Positions 1-8,559 of a stretch of 64,000 bases of DNA are shown one piece after another. Both the position numbers and the translations under genes were made by a program. This stretch comes from an archaeon. GTDB taxonomy: Archaea > Nanobdellota > Nanobdellia > Woesearchaeales > GW2011-AR9. The notes under the pieces are model-generated. The model was not told the DNA's origin. It did not search any database and saw only the letters and a list, made by a program, of their open reading frames with translations. The DNA lies in contig JABHSG010000001.1 of the NCBI GenBank assembly GCA_018697095.1, positions 1 to 64,000 of the forward strand, read 5' to 3'. The first letter of the stretch is position 1, and every line of letters starts with the position of its first letter.

Positions 1-5
1 AGGAG

Positions 6-89
6 CGCCCAGGCTGGGATTCGAACCCAGAAATCCGTAAGGAAACAGGATTAGCAATCCTGCGCAGTACCAGATTGTGCCACCTGGGC
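6..89 (-). tRNA. tRNA-Ser (anticodon GCT)
   Basis: The reverse complement folds as a class II tRNA: acceptor stem GCCCAGG paired with CCTGGGC, U at position 8, anticodon stem CAGGA/TCCTG around the loop TTGCTAA (anticodon GCT, reading AGC/AGU), a long variable arm, and a T-arm CTGGG/CCCAG around TTCGAAT. The discriminator is G73 and CCA is not encoded. The long variable arm is the serine hallmark. There is no intron, unlike most tRNAs in this window. Confidence 0.95.
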
Positions 90-117
90 GTCACTGCTAA
101 GCAAACCCACTTTAGCC

Positions 118-130
118 ATTATATAAAGAT
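118..130 (-). promoter_or_regulatory. TATA box of tRNA-Ser
   Basis: On the minus strand the stretch ATCTTTATATAAT lies about 35 nt before the tRNA-Ser 5' end, the usual place for an archaeal TATA box that allows a short 5' leader. Confidence 0.5.
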
Positions 131-269
131 TTCTAGAAATATTCGAAAAGTAAAGCTTTTTGCCATACACTGGATTCAAAGGAGTACTAAAAATTATAAA
201 AAGATTAAATTGAATGAACATAATAAATCCCTAAACAACAACAGAAATATAAAAAATTAAAAAAAATAA

Positions 270-2501
270 TCAGAGTTTCTTCTGATCTCTTTCTAAAACT
301 AACTTAGAAACAAATGCATCTACTTCTATTCCAAATTCTGTTTTGCCAGTGTTACGATCACGCACAGCCAATTTACCTGACTCTACTTCTTTATCACCAA
401 TTGTTAAAATATAACTTGCTTGCGATAACTGAGCTTCACGTATCTTTTTAGGAATAGTTTCTTGGCGATAATCCTTTTCTACTCGAAAATCTAACTCAGA
501 AAGTCGACCTACTACTTTGTCTGCAAATTCATTATGCCTATCAGCAACAGTCAAAACTTTTACCTGAATAGGGTTAATCCACAAAGGATACTTTCCAGCA
601 AAATGTTCAATAAGTACACTCATAAACCGTTCAAGTGAACCACTTACTGCGCGATGAATAACTACTGGTCTTTCCTTTTCACCTTTTTCATTCACATACG
701 ACAAATCAAAACGTTCAGGCAAATTAAAATCACATTGTACTGTTCCAAGTTGCCATTCACGACCAAGTGCATCTTTAAACATAAAATCTAATTTAGGTCC
801 ATAAAACGCAGCTTCCCCTGGCATTCGTTTAAATGGCAATTTATTTTCGCGAGCCACTTCCTCAAGATAATTTTCTGCTAGTTTCCAAACTTTTTCTTCA
901 CCAAGGTATTTACTTTTATCTTCACCACGTACCGACAAAGAAACCCAATAGTCTTTACTCATCCCAATAGTTTCATAAAATTTCTGAATGATTTTAACTA
1001 CAGTTTTTACTTCTTCTTTAATTTGTGAAACTCTACAAAATAAATGACCGTCATCCTGAGTAATAGAACGTACCCTACTTAGACCATGAAGTTGACCCTT
1101 TTTTTCATCACGATAGATAGTAGCTGGTTCAAAATATCTTATTGGCATATCCCTATAACTAAAATCAAAACCATCAAATATTTGCATATGATGTGGACAA
1201 TTCATAGGTTTCATAATGAAGTCTTCACTTTTACCTTTCACCTTGAAAAGCTCATCTCCAAATTTATCCCAATGGCCACTTGTCTTATACAATTCATTCT
1301 TTGCAATGTGCGGTGTCCAAACTCGTTTGTAACCTTTTCCTTTATGTAATTCCCATAAAAAATTAGTTATCTCGGTACGAATCACCATTCCTTTTGGTGC
1401 AATTAATGGCAAGCCTGAACCAACAAGTTCTGATTGTACAAAAAGTCCTTGTTCTTTTCCAATTTTTATGTGTGACCTATTTTTAGCATCTTCAAGTTTT
1501 TGCTTCCAAACTTCAAGTTCCTTCTCACTTTCAAATCCAACTAAACGTATTCGCATAAGTTGCTCATTTTCTTGATTGCCCTTCCAATAAACTGAACCAA
1601 GACCAACAAGTTCAAAAGCCCCAATCTCAGACACTTCAGAAACAAAAGGCGAAGAATACCTAGGAACAAGGCAAGCACTCACTTCTTCAGAACCAAAAGA
1701 ATATACAACTGCTTTTTTACCCAGGTCATTTGCAATATCTTTTTGCCATGAACTACTAAGTTCAGAAGTTTCCCCCTTAGATATTTTACCACCAGTTCTG
1801 AGAATTTTTCGCATTAGTTTAGAAATCTTACTAAAATTATTTTGTTGTAATTTAACACCACTAAAATCCAAATAGCATTGATCTTGATAAAATCCACAGT
1901 CCGCAATCTCAACATTAGAATACAATTTTTTAAGTCCAGCCGCAAGAAGCATCACAGAAGACAAATTAACTTTCTGCAAAGGATCAAGTTCATCTTCCTC
2001 AAAAAAAAACTTCTCATCACTAAACTCTTTCTTCAAATTGGTCTTCTTCTTTTCACCACTCACTTCTTCTTCACAGTTAATGCTCCGACTTAATTCAGAT
2101 AAAGGGTGCCCTTTGTTAGCAACAGTAAAGGCCTTATACCACCCAAAAGGTGCACGAGAGACTTCAAGACTATTACTTGAATCAGAAGCAAGTTCTTTCT
2201 CTGCTTTTTGCATAAGTTTTTGACCAAAAAGTGGAGCTGACAAACTGGAACTTAAATGAGCATAAGGATAAAGTACAACTCGGTCTGCACCTACCTGCTT
2301 AGCAATACTTTTTACCTCAACAAGATATTTATCCAAAATAACTTTTTCATTTTGCTCATCTTCTTTTTCAACTGCTGTAAAAACAACAAGACATTCCTCA
2401 ACACGAACAGAATCCTTTGATTTAAGGTCCTCTGCTCCCTTAAATGCCTTCTTTTTAGCTTGAAACTCAACATAATCTGCATGGATTGCTAATATTTTCA
2501 T
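270..2501 (-). CDS. thrS: Threonine--tRNA ligase, chimeric (archaeal editing domain + bacterial-type core)
   Basis: Charges tRNA-Thr in the cytoplasm. Residues 1-145 are the archaeal DTD-like editing domain (start MKILAIHADY, YPYAHLS near 78-84, GHPLSELSR near 131). Residues about 178-322 resemble the bacterial N2 editing domain, but its HxxxH is replaced (L180, M184) and its CxxxH is half lost (C277, R281). Residues about 325-640 are a bacterial-type class II core with Zn ligands C435 (MNCPHH), H472 (LHGL) and H616 (IHRA); the rest is the anticodon-binding domain. Euryarchaeal ThrRS cores look clearly different, so this is a domain chimera. At 743 aa it is longer than the usual 620-640. A GAGGTAG ribosome-binding site precedes the ATG. 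The function is certain; the origin is inference. Confidence 0.95.
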   Translation of the reverse strand: MKILAIHADYVEFQAKKKAFKGAEDLKSKDSVRVEECLVVFTAVEKEDEQNEKVILDKYLVEVKSIAKQVGADRVVLYPYAHLSSSLSAPLFGQKLMQKAEKELASDSSNSLEVSRAPFGWYKAFTVANKGHPLSELSRSINCEEEVSGEKKKTNLKKEFSDEKFFFEEDELDPLQKVNLSSVMLLAAGLKKLYSNVEIADCGFYQDQCYLDFSGVKLQQNNFSKISKLMRKILRTGGKISKGETSELSSSWQKDIANDLGKKAVVYSFGSEEVSACLVPRYSSPFVSEVSEIGAFELVGLGSVYWKGNQENEQLMRIRLVGFESEKELEVWKQKLEDAKNRSHIKIGKEQGLFVQSELVGSGLPLIAPKGMVIRTEITNFLWELHKGKGYKRVWTPHIAKNELYKTSGHWDKFGDELFKVKGKSEDFIMKPMNCPHHMQIFDGFDFSYRDMPIRYFEPATIYRDEKKGQLHGLSRVRSITQDDGHLFCRVSQIKEEVKTVVKIIQKFYETIGMSKDYWVSLSVRGEDKSKYLGEEKVWKLAENYLEEVARENKLPFKRMPGEAAFYGPKLDFMFKDALGREWQLGTVQCDFNLPERFDLSYVNEKGEKERPVVIHRAVSGSLERFMSVLIEHFAGKYPLWINPIQVKVLTVADRHNEFADKVVGRLSELDFRVEKDYRQETIPKKIREAQLSQASYILTIGDKEVESGKLAVRDRNTGKTEFGIEVDAFVSKLVLERDQKKL

Positions 2502-2657
2502 TTTAATCTACCTCATATGAATATCATTATTAATTGAATAATTTCCCAAATATACCTAATTATCTTACTAACTGAGCATATTCTACCTTTAAAAACATAC
2601 TTGTTTCAATGCCCAACCAACCCCTTGTGACAAAAGAAAAAAAGCACAAACCCTTTT

Positions 2658-2753
2658 TTAGCTAGTAGTTGTAGTAGCGTTAGAAGTAGTAGTAATAATA
2701 ATAGCAAGAATAAAAGAAATAAATAATTTATTAAATTTAGATCTAGCTGACAT
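2658..2753 (-). CDS. Putative 31-aa secreted or membrane microprotein
   Basis: A short open frame from ATG at 2753 to TAA at 2658 reads MSARSKFNKL, then a hydrophobic stretch (FISFILAIII), then a Thr-rich tail ending TTTTS. This looks like a signal peptide or a single membrane segment with almost no mature domain. Support: a TATA box (2772-2784) sits 25 nt before the ATG, matching leaderless starts elsewhere in the window, and a T-rich run follows on the same strand. It is unknown and could be an artefact of low-complexity DNA. Confidence 0.4.
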   Translation of the reverse strand: MSARSKFNKLFISFILAIIITTTSNATTTTS

Positions 2754-2771
2754 AAATCAATTTTTACTTAA

Positions 2772-2784
2772 GAATAATATAAAC
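2772..2784 (-). promoter_or_regulatory. TATA box of the 31-aa ORF
   Basis: The minus-strand sequence GTTTATATTATTC is centred about 25 nt upstream of the ATG at 2753, as expected for a leaderless archaeal mRNA. Confidence 0.45.
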
Positions 2785-2853
2785 AGTTTGACACAAATAC
2801 ATCAAAAAATAAAAAAAATAAAGAAAAGTGTGAAAAATCACACAACAAAAAGT

Positions 2854-3333
2854 TTAACGTTTTCGCTTCTTAGCTGGTTTTTTCTTAGCTGCCTTCTTTT
2901 TCTTAGCAGGAGCTTTCTTTTTAGCTACCTTCTTTTTCTTAGCAGGAGCCTTCTTTTTAGCAGCCTTCTTTTTCTTAGCAGGAGCTTTCTTCTTAACAGC
3001 TTTTTTCTTCTTAGCTACTTTTCTTTTAGTAGTCTTTTTCTTAACTGCCTTTTTCTTAGCTACTTTTCTTTTAGTAGTCTTTTTCTTTTTAGAAGCACTT
3101 CGTCCACGAGCCATCTTAGCACGACAAACATTTCCATTACCATCAATAAAATAAAGGTAACCTGATTCCTTCTTAACACCAACTTTAACTACTTTTTTAC
3201 GTTTAGCTTTACCTTTCTTACGTCCAGCTCGACTCATTTCAGCACGGCTCACGTCTCCATCTTTATCGATGAAGTACAAAAAACCTTTCTCTTTTTTTAA
3301 TTTAGTTTTAGCAACAACTTGTATTTTTGCCAT
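2854..3333 (-). CDS. Lys/Ala-rich histone-H1-like protein with duplicated motif
   Basis: 159 aa. The N-terminal half carries two copies of a short unit, K-K-E-x-G-[FY]-L-Y-F-I-D-x-[DN]-G-[DN]-V-x-R-A-[EK]-M, at about residues 14-34 and 54-74. The C-terminal half (about 78-159) is almost only Lys, Ala, Pro and Arg, with repeats of KKKAPAKKKK and KKTTKRKVAKK like eukaryotic H1 or bacterial HC1/AlgP tails. Inference: a nucleic-acid-binding, chromatin-compacting protein; the paired motif may be a small binding fold. A GAGAGGTAA ribosome-binding site precedes the ATG, behind a short GGTC/GACC hairpin. No enzyme signature is seen. Confidence 0.8.
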   Translation of the reverse strand: MAKIQVVAKTKLKKEKGFLYFIDKDGDVSRAEMSRAGRKKGKAKRKKVVKVGVKKESGYLYFIDGNGNVCRAKMARGRSASKKKKTTKRKVAKKKAVKKKTTKRKVAKKKKAVKKKAPAKKKKAAKKKAPAKKKKVAKKKAPAKKKKAAKKKPAKKRKR

Positions 3334-3586
3334 TCCATTTACCTCTCAGGTCTTTTGGACCCTATTAATTGGGATAACCCCCACAAAACAAAATAACCTT
3401 TTTTTGATATTTAAACCTATCTATTTTCTCGTCGAGCTAGCGTCGAAGTATAAAGAAGAAGACAGTCACAAACATAAAAAAAAATATATGTAAAATATGA
3501 AAAATAGAAAGAAGAAGAATAATAATAATAAATAAAATCAAAATACAAAGATAAAAATGATTATTTCAATAACAAACTGAGCCCAT

Positions 3587-4300
3587 CTAAAAAACCATTT
3601 TTTCAGAAGAGAAAAAGCCAATTTCTTTTAAATCACGCAAATTAACGCAATTAAAATCTTGAACTATCCTAGGGCAACCAGTGTTCACCCAAGAATCCAC
3701 ACAATTAAAATCTTCTAACTTCATAAAATTAATATTATCTGTAAGAAAAACTAAAATGTTTTTTCCTCTATTAGCCATAGCAGACCGAAATTGTTCAACT
3801 GACCTATTTTGGTTTTGTCCAGGTTTACGAGTAACTAAAATCCCAATATTTTTTGATTCAATAAATTTAGCAAGTCTAGCATTCTTCTGCTTCTTAAGTC
3901 TCCCAAGATAGCTTTGATCAAGTACAGTGACTTTTTTACCACGAGGTTCATACATAATTACTGGCATCTCATTACGAAACAAAAGTGCAGTTGGGTGAAA
4001 AAGACCATCTCCTAGGTACAAAAAACCATATCCATCAGTTAAAACCTCATCACTGTTATCAAGTTTAGCTTCGAATTTGAAAACATCACAGCCAAGTATT
4101 TGGCCAGGGTACTGCCCATGCCTTGATTTGAACAAAATAACTGTTTTCCCAGCTGCCTCTAATTTTAAACGAACAGAAGCTAAAAAATCTAAATATTGGA
4201 TATTAGAACAAAGTACAACAATAGAAGGTAATTTATCAAATAACTCGGTAGTCAATTCAACTTTCCCTTTGTATTTTACTTCAACAAATAGTGCTTTCAT
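3587..4300 (-). CDS. dph2: Diphthamide synthase Dph2, C-terminal part of a split gene
   Basis: Dph2 is the radical-SAM-like 4Fe-4S enzyme that moves the aminocarboxypropyl group of SAM onto a histidine of aEF2. This 237-aa protein matches only the last two thirds of archaeal Dph2: GQYPGQILGC holds the second cluster cysteine, and TGCPRI near the end holds the third. The N-terminal third with the first cysteine is missing here and lies at 55395-55676. Start: a GTG at 4318 would add six residues, but it abuts the TATA box (4321-4332), so the ATG at 4300, 26 nt downstream, is the leaderless start. Identification is firm; that the two parts assemble is inference. Confidence 0.9.
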   Translation of the reverse strand: MKALFVEVKYKGKVELTTELFDKLPSIVVLCSNIQYLDFLASVRLKLEAAGKTVILFKSRHGQYPGQILGCDVFKFEAKLDNSDEVLTDGYGFLYLGDGLFHPTALLFRNEMPVIMYEPRGKKVTVLDQSYLGRLKKQKNARLAKFIESKNIGILVTRKPGQNQNRSVEQFRSAMANRGKNILVFLTDNINFMKLEDFNCVDSWVNTGCPRIVQDFNCVNLRDLKEIGFFSSEKMVF

Positions 4301-4320
4301 AAACCTCAAAAAACACACTT

Positions 4321-4332
4321 TTTATTTATAGC
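4321..4332 (-). promoter_or_regulatory. TATA box of the Dph2 C-terminal gene
   Basis: GCTATAAATAAA on the minus strand, centred 26 nt upstream of the ATG at 4300. It decides the start codon and shows this half-gene has its own promoter. Confidence 0.6.
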
Positions 4333-4340
4333 TTACTAGT

Positions 4341-4412
4341 AAAAAACAAACTTTGCGAGAAACAAAGCAAACTTCACATTAGTGAAGGGTTAAAGGGCCC
4401 AGGAAATCTCAA
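4341..4412 (-). ncRNA. Candidate small RNA or dph2 leader
   Basis: On the minus strand, GGAAGGATATATTTTTGA (a BRE plus TATA-like element at 4431-4448) is followed after about 25 nt by a 70-nt stretch with a GGGCCC palindrome, a perfect hairpin CTTCAC-TAAT-GTGAAG (4372-4387), a second hairpin CTTTG/CAAAG and a T-run (TTTGTTTTTT). That is the layout of a small independent transcript ending before the dph2 promoter. It could equally be untranscribed spacer. No known RNA family was recognised. Confidence 0.25.
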
Positions 4413-4454
4413 AAAAAAAAAAAAAAATTATCAAAAATATATCCTTCCCCCCCA

Positions 4455-4466
4455 ATATAATTATAA
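4455..4466 (+). promoter_or_regulatory. TATA box of mre11
   Basis: ATATAATTATAA lies about 29 nt before the ATG at 4490, so the mRNA is probably leaderless. Confidence 0.5.
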
Positions 4467-4489
4467 GCTCAAACTAATACATTGAGAAA

Positions 4490-5785
4490 ATGAAATATGC
4501 GCACTTAGCTGATTTACACCTTGGTTCTTGGCGAGATGAAGAAATGCGTAAATTATCCACTGCAACTTTCGAAAAAGCAATTAATTCTTGTATAAACCAA
4601 AAAGTAGATTTCATTCTCTTCGCAGGAGACATCTTCAATAACGCATTACCAGCTATTGACATTGTTAATTTTTTAGCATTTACTCTTCAAAAACTTAAAA
4701 AATTAGATATTCCCCTATATGTCATCCCTGGTTCACACGATTTTTCTCCAACAAATCGTTCAATGATTGACGTATTAGAATCAGCTGGACTACTAACAAA
4801 TGTTTGCAAAGGTTCAATTAACAAAGAAACAAAGCTCCTAGAATTAAATTACACCACTGATCCAAAAACAAAAGCAAAAATCACCGGCATTCTTGGCAGA
4901 CGTGGAATGTTAGGGTCTACTTACTACGAAAATTTAAATCGTGAAAAACTTGAATCTGAACCTGGTTACAAGATTTTTATGTTTCATACAACTTTAACTG
5001 AACTAAAGCCAAAACATCTTGAGATGTTAGATTCATGTCCAGCAAGCTTTCTTCCAAAAAATCAAGATTATTATGCTGGAGGACACATTCACCACAGAAC
5101 TATTGTTGAGATCCCAGGTTTTGGCCCAATGACTTACACTGGTGCACTTTTCCCAAACAATTTCTCTGAGTTAAAAAAATATTCAAATGGAGGATTCTAT
5201 ATAATTGAAACTTCAAATCAAGATCTAAATAAAACAGAAATTACCTCTTCAGAACAAAAAAAATCAACTCAAATAATTACTTATCACCCAATAAAAATAA
5301 AAGACCACATTCACCTAGAAATTTCAGCTAAAAGTAAAACACCTGAAACACTACAAGAAGAGATAATAGATTATTTTCAAACCAAAAACAAACAAACTCC
5401 AATAATTGACAAGATAATAACAATTAGTGTTAATGGTAAATTAGAAAAAGGAAAAGCAAGTGATATTAAATGGGGAGATATATTCAAAACCCTAGGCACA
5501 TTAGGTGCATATCACGTGTTAAAAAATGATTTAAAAATTCAAACACAAGAATATCAAGAATTTTTACAAGCTGGAGATACAACAGACAGCAAACTAATTG
5601 AAGAGTCATTAATTAAAGAACACCTTGGTCAATTTAAAACATTCAATAAACAAACAGAACTAGATTTAATTAAAAATCTACTTTCCTCACTAAATACTTC
5701 AAAAAAAGAAGCAGAAAAAACTTCTGATTTTCAAAAAAGGATTAAACAAGATATAAATGTTCTTTTAGCAAATAATAATCATTAG
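4490..5785 (+). CDS. mre11: DNA double-strand break repair nuclease Mre11
   Basis: 431 aa, a calcineurin-like metallophosphoesterase of the Mre11/SbcD family that processes DNA ends with Rad50. Visible metal-site motifs: D8-x-H10 (ADLHLG), G46-D47, GSHD at 81-84 (GNHD in most homologues), H166 (FHTT) and GGHIHHR at 198-203. The C-terminal third is Lys/Glu-rich, as expected for the capping and Rad50-binding region. No rad50 or herA/nurA is adjacent, although in many archaea these form an operon; the partner would have to be outside the window. Confidence 0.92.
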   Translation: MKYAHLADLHLGSWRDEEMRKLSTATFEKAINSCINQKVDFILFAGDIFNNALPAIDIVNFLAFTLQKLKKLDIPLYVIPGSHDFSPTNRSMIDVLESAGLLTNVCKGSINKETKLLELNYTTDPKTKAKITGILGRRGMLGSTYYENLNREKLESEPGYKIFMFHTTLTELKPKHLEMLDSCPASFLPKNQDYYAGGHIHHRTIVEIPGFGPMTYTGALFPNNFSELKKYSNGGFYIIETSNQDLNKTEITSSEQKKSTQIITYHPIKIKDHIHLEISAKSKTPETLQEEIIDYFQTKNKQTPIIDKIITISVNGKLEKGKASDIKWGDIFKTLGTLGAYHVLKNDLKIQTQEYQEFLQAGDTTDSKLIEESLIKEHLGQFKTFNKQTELDLIKNLLSSLNTSKKEAEKTSDFQKRIKQDINVLLANNNH

Positions 5786-5880
5786 CAAAAAAGAATAAAC
5801 CCTAAAAAATACCATAAAATAAATCTTCAAAAGGTAAGAAATATAAATTAAAACTAATTGTTTACTTTTAGTGATAACAA

Positions 5881-7173
5881 GTGATTAAAAAACTCCTTAG
5901 TAAATTTGAAAAGTCAAGAGGGCAAAATTACGAAAACATCCCCCACTTAGCTGATTATAATCTAAAAAATAAAACTATTTTACTCAGGACTGACTATAAT
6001 GTTCCAATTAAACAAAATAAAAATAGAAAGCAATTTACCATTTTAGACGATTTCAAAATAAAGATAAGTATCCCTACAATAAAATATCTTCTAAAACAAA
6101 ACTGCAAGATAGTAATAATTTCACATCTAAAAAAACCAAAAAGTCATGATACTAGTTTAAGCCTAAAGCCAATTGCTAAAAGATTAGAAAAATTACTCTC
6201 TTTAAAAAAACAAAAAGTTATTTTTTTAGAAGATTGTATAGGAAAAACTATCCAAGAAAAGATACGATCAAAAAAACAAAAAACTATCTTTCTTTGTGAA
6301 AATATTCGTTTTTACAAAGAGGAGTACGAAAACGACAGTGCATTTGCCCACTCACTTGCAAAGATAGGAGATTTTTATGTAAACGAAGCATTTTCAGTAT
6401 CACATAGAAAACATACATCAATTGCAAAGTTACCTGCTATTCTTCCAAGCGCCGCTGGATTTCACCTTGAAAAAGAAAGCACCCACATTTTAAGAGCTTT
6501 CAAATCAAAAAGACCAAATATCTGGCTTCTTGGAGGGGCAAAATTAGATAAGCTGGACATTGTATTAGCAGCACTTGATCATGCAGATATAATATTAATT
6601 GGCGGAGCTATTTGCTTTTCATTTTTAAAAGCCAAAGGAAATAATATTGGACAATCACTTGTAACATCAAAATCCATTAACGATGCAAGAAAAATTCTTA
6701 AACATAAAAATGCTAAAAAGATAATTCTTCCAATCGACATCCTTGTTAGTAAAAATATCCCTGAAAAAAACAGCAATGATAAAACAAAAGTTTATTGTGT
6801 TCCAGTTACCGAAATTCCAAATGGAACTATTGGTTTAGATATCGCAGAAAAAACAACAGAATTATTCTCATTTTACTTAAATCAATCAAAAACAGTAGTG
6901 ATCAATGGCCCAGTAGGTTATGTTGAAAATAAATCATTCCAAAAAGGAACAAAGAAATTATTAGAACTTGTTGCAAATAAAAGCAAAAACCATCAAACAT
7001 TCAGTATAGTAGGTGGCGCAGAAACCACTCAAATGGTTTCTAAACTAAAAATTCAAAAAAAGATCAGCCATATTTCCACTGGAGGTGGAGCACTACTAAC
7101 TATGCTTTCAAAAAAAAAAATGCCTGGACTGATTGCTTTGTGTAAAAATAATAAAACTAAAAGAAAAAAATAA
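5881..7173 (+). CDS. pgk: Phosphoglycerate kinase (divergent)
   Basis: Transfers phosphate between 1,3-bisphosphoglycerate and ADP in glycolysis. Family landmarks in order: LLRTDYNVP near residue 34 (substrate-binding N-lobe), SHLKKPK, LCENIRFYKEE, LLGGAKLDKL, IGGAICFSFL, INGPVGYVE and HISTGGGALL near the C-terminus. Several positions differ from consensus (W to I before NGP; GGGDT is GGAET; the Glu after STGGGA is Thr), so it is divergent but complete at 430 aa. Start codon is GTG at 5881; the first ~25 residues are not conserved. Confidence 0.9.
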   Translation: MIKKLLSKFEKSRGQNYENIPHLADYNLKNKTILLRTDYNVPIKQNKNRKQFTILDDFKIKISIPTIKYLLKQNCKIVIISHLKKPKSHDTSLSLKPIAKRLEKLLSLKKQKVIFLEDCIGKTIQEKIRSKKQKTIFLCENIRFYKEEYENDSAFAHSLAKIGDFYVNEAFSVSHRKHTSIAKLPAILPSAAGFHLEKESTHILRAFKSKRPNIWLLGGAKLDKLDIVLAALDHADIILIGGAICFSFLKAKGNNIGQSLVTSKSINDARKILKHKNAKKIILPIDILVSKNIPEKNSNDKTKVYCVPVTEIPNGTIGLDIAEKTTELFSFYLNQSKTVVINGPVGYVENKSFQKGTKKLLELVANKSKNHQTFSIVGGAETTQMVSKLKIQKKISHISTGGGALLTMLSKKKMPGLIALCKNNKTKRKK

Positions 7174-7201
7174 GTAAATCAGAATCAAAAAAAAAAAAAA
7201 A

Positions 7202-8521
7202 TCAGGCTCTATTAAAAATAACTTCTATCTCTTTATCAAAATGTTTTTTCCATTCCTGTTCTATTTGTTCTTTGACATGAAGGGCCCGACCAATATGCTT
7301 TCCTTCTTCAGCCCTAGATTTTTCTTTTTTAGAAAAAAGCAATTCTTCTTGAGATTGATAATGTTCAATACGATAACGCAGATCATCTAATTTAAGCTCT
7401 TGTGGGTGCTGCAAACGCTGCAAGGGATTTTTACGCTGTTCTTCCAAAACTTCTTTGTAACGAAGATATAATTGTTCTAAATGTCCTTTATCCCAAAAAG
7501 AAAAAAGATCTAAAAAACAAAATTTTTTATCAGAAACATCTTGGATAACGCCATATTCGATACGCTCAGATATTTCTTGGAGTTTTGGACCAAATTTTTC
7601 AAAAACATTTCTTTCTAAAAAAATAAGTGAATTTGATTGATATTGCTCAACTTCTTTTGTAAAAGCAAGAAAATCATAATCAGAATTTAAATCAGCAAGT
7701 TCTACCAGAACATCTTTTAACCTTACTAAAAACAAAAAAGATTCATCTTCTATTTTTTCTATTTTTTTGCGGATACTATTTAATTCCTGAGTTTGAACTT
7801 CCTCAAAAGAAACTTCTATTTTTATCTGACTCTGCATCTCAAGAAGTTGTTTTTCTTTGGAATTTCTCTGAATTTTAAGATGATCAAGCCTTTTAGTAAA
7901 AGAATTAGTTTGTTCCTTAACATCATTCGCTGCTTTCAAATGGCTTGAAAAAAGATCTATTAAATCAAAAAGGCCAGAATAAGAATCTAATGCTGAAATA
8001 TTTAAAGTCAATAAAAGTTCGCTTACAATGGCATAAAGTCTAGATAATCTCCCCTCCAAATCATAATATTCATCATCGTCAAAAAACATTTCTTCAAGGT
8101 TACGTAAAAAACCAAGAAGCACCTTAACTTGTGTTTTAATAGTCATAAACCTATCTTGAAATAAACTCGCAGAATTTTCTCCCAATTTAATATCATTCAT
8201 AAGTGATGCAATATAACGTAAAACCCTATCAAAAGTAGTAATAAATTCTTTTAAATTTATGTTTTCATTTTCAACATCTAAATTATTATTAGAGGAGATA
8301 GATTTGTAAAGTGAAAATAAATTTTCTTGAAGTTGTCGCATTTCACCAAGAAGAACATCTTCCCTTAGCTTATGGACATCTCCATCATATTTTTGAAATG
8401 CTTCCTTTTCAAGAAATCCAGATAATTTGTGAGAATCAATACGTTTGGCGCGTTCAAAAATCTCGAAAATAGAGAAGATAAGATCATTAAAAGATTCAAA
8501 AAATCGTTTCATTATAACCAA
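7202..8521 (-). CDS. Hypothetical coiled-coil protein
   Basis: 439 aa, not recognised. Almost entirely predicted alpha-helix, rich in Leu, Glu, Lys and Gln, with no signal peptide or membrane segment. Heptad-like stretches occur around residues 205-275 and 370-430, suggesting an elongated coiled coil. The acidic patch FFDDDEYYD lies near 146-154. It ends 28 nt from the convergent PGK gene and is just downstream of ychF on the same strand (38-nt gap), so the two may be co-transcribed. A structural or chromosome-associated role is possible but unsupported. Confidence 0.75.
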   Translation of the reverse strand: MVIMKRFFESFNDLIFSIFEIFERAKRIDSHKLSGFLEKEAFQKYDGDVHKLREDVLLGEMRQLQENLFSLYKSISSNNNLDVENENINLKEFITTFDRVLRYIASLMNDIKLGENSASLFQDRFMTIKTQVKVLLGFLRNLEEMFFDDDEYYDLEGRLSRLYAIVSELLLTLNISALDSYSGLFDLIDLFSSHLKAANDVKEQTNSFTKRLDHLKIQRNSKEKQLLEMQSQIKIEVSFEEVQTQELNSIRKKIEKIEDESFLFLVRLKDVLVELADLNSDYDFLAFTKEVEQYQSNSLIFLERNVFEKFGPKLQEISERIEYGVIQDVSDKKFCFLDLFSFWDKGHLEQLYLRYKEVLEEQRKNPLQRLQHPQELKLDDLRYRIEHYQSQEELLFSKKEKSRAEEGKHIGRALHVKEQIEQEWKKHFDKEIEVIFNRA

Positions 8522-8559
8522 CCACCATTGGCAAGTAAATTTAGATCAAACCATATAAT

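Larger units (their letters stand above)
2502..2853. other. 352-bp gap holding one small ORF
   Basis: This gap holds the ThrRS leader and promoter (minus strand, a TATA-like TTTTTAAAGG near 2590), a TAG/TAA-rich low-complexity patch at about 2664-2705 that lies inside the 31-codon ORF listed separately, and that ORF's promoter. Nothing else is recognisable. Confidence 0.5.

Noticed and set aside
75-260. Open frame beside tRNA-Ser
   Set aside because: Overlaps the tRNA and its promoter; Lys/Asn-rich random-like sequence.
2788-3165. Plus-strand open frame rich in Ser/Leu/Phe opposite the Lys-rich gene
   Set aside because: It is the complement of Lys/Ala codon repeats; composition is an artefact of the opposite strand.
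3500-3545. AAG/AAT microsatellite-like tract
   Set aside because: Low-complexity AT-rich spacer without further structure.
4490-5785. Loss of Rad50 as a finding
   Set aside because: Absence from the window does not mean absence from the genome.
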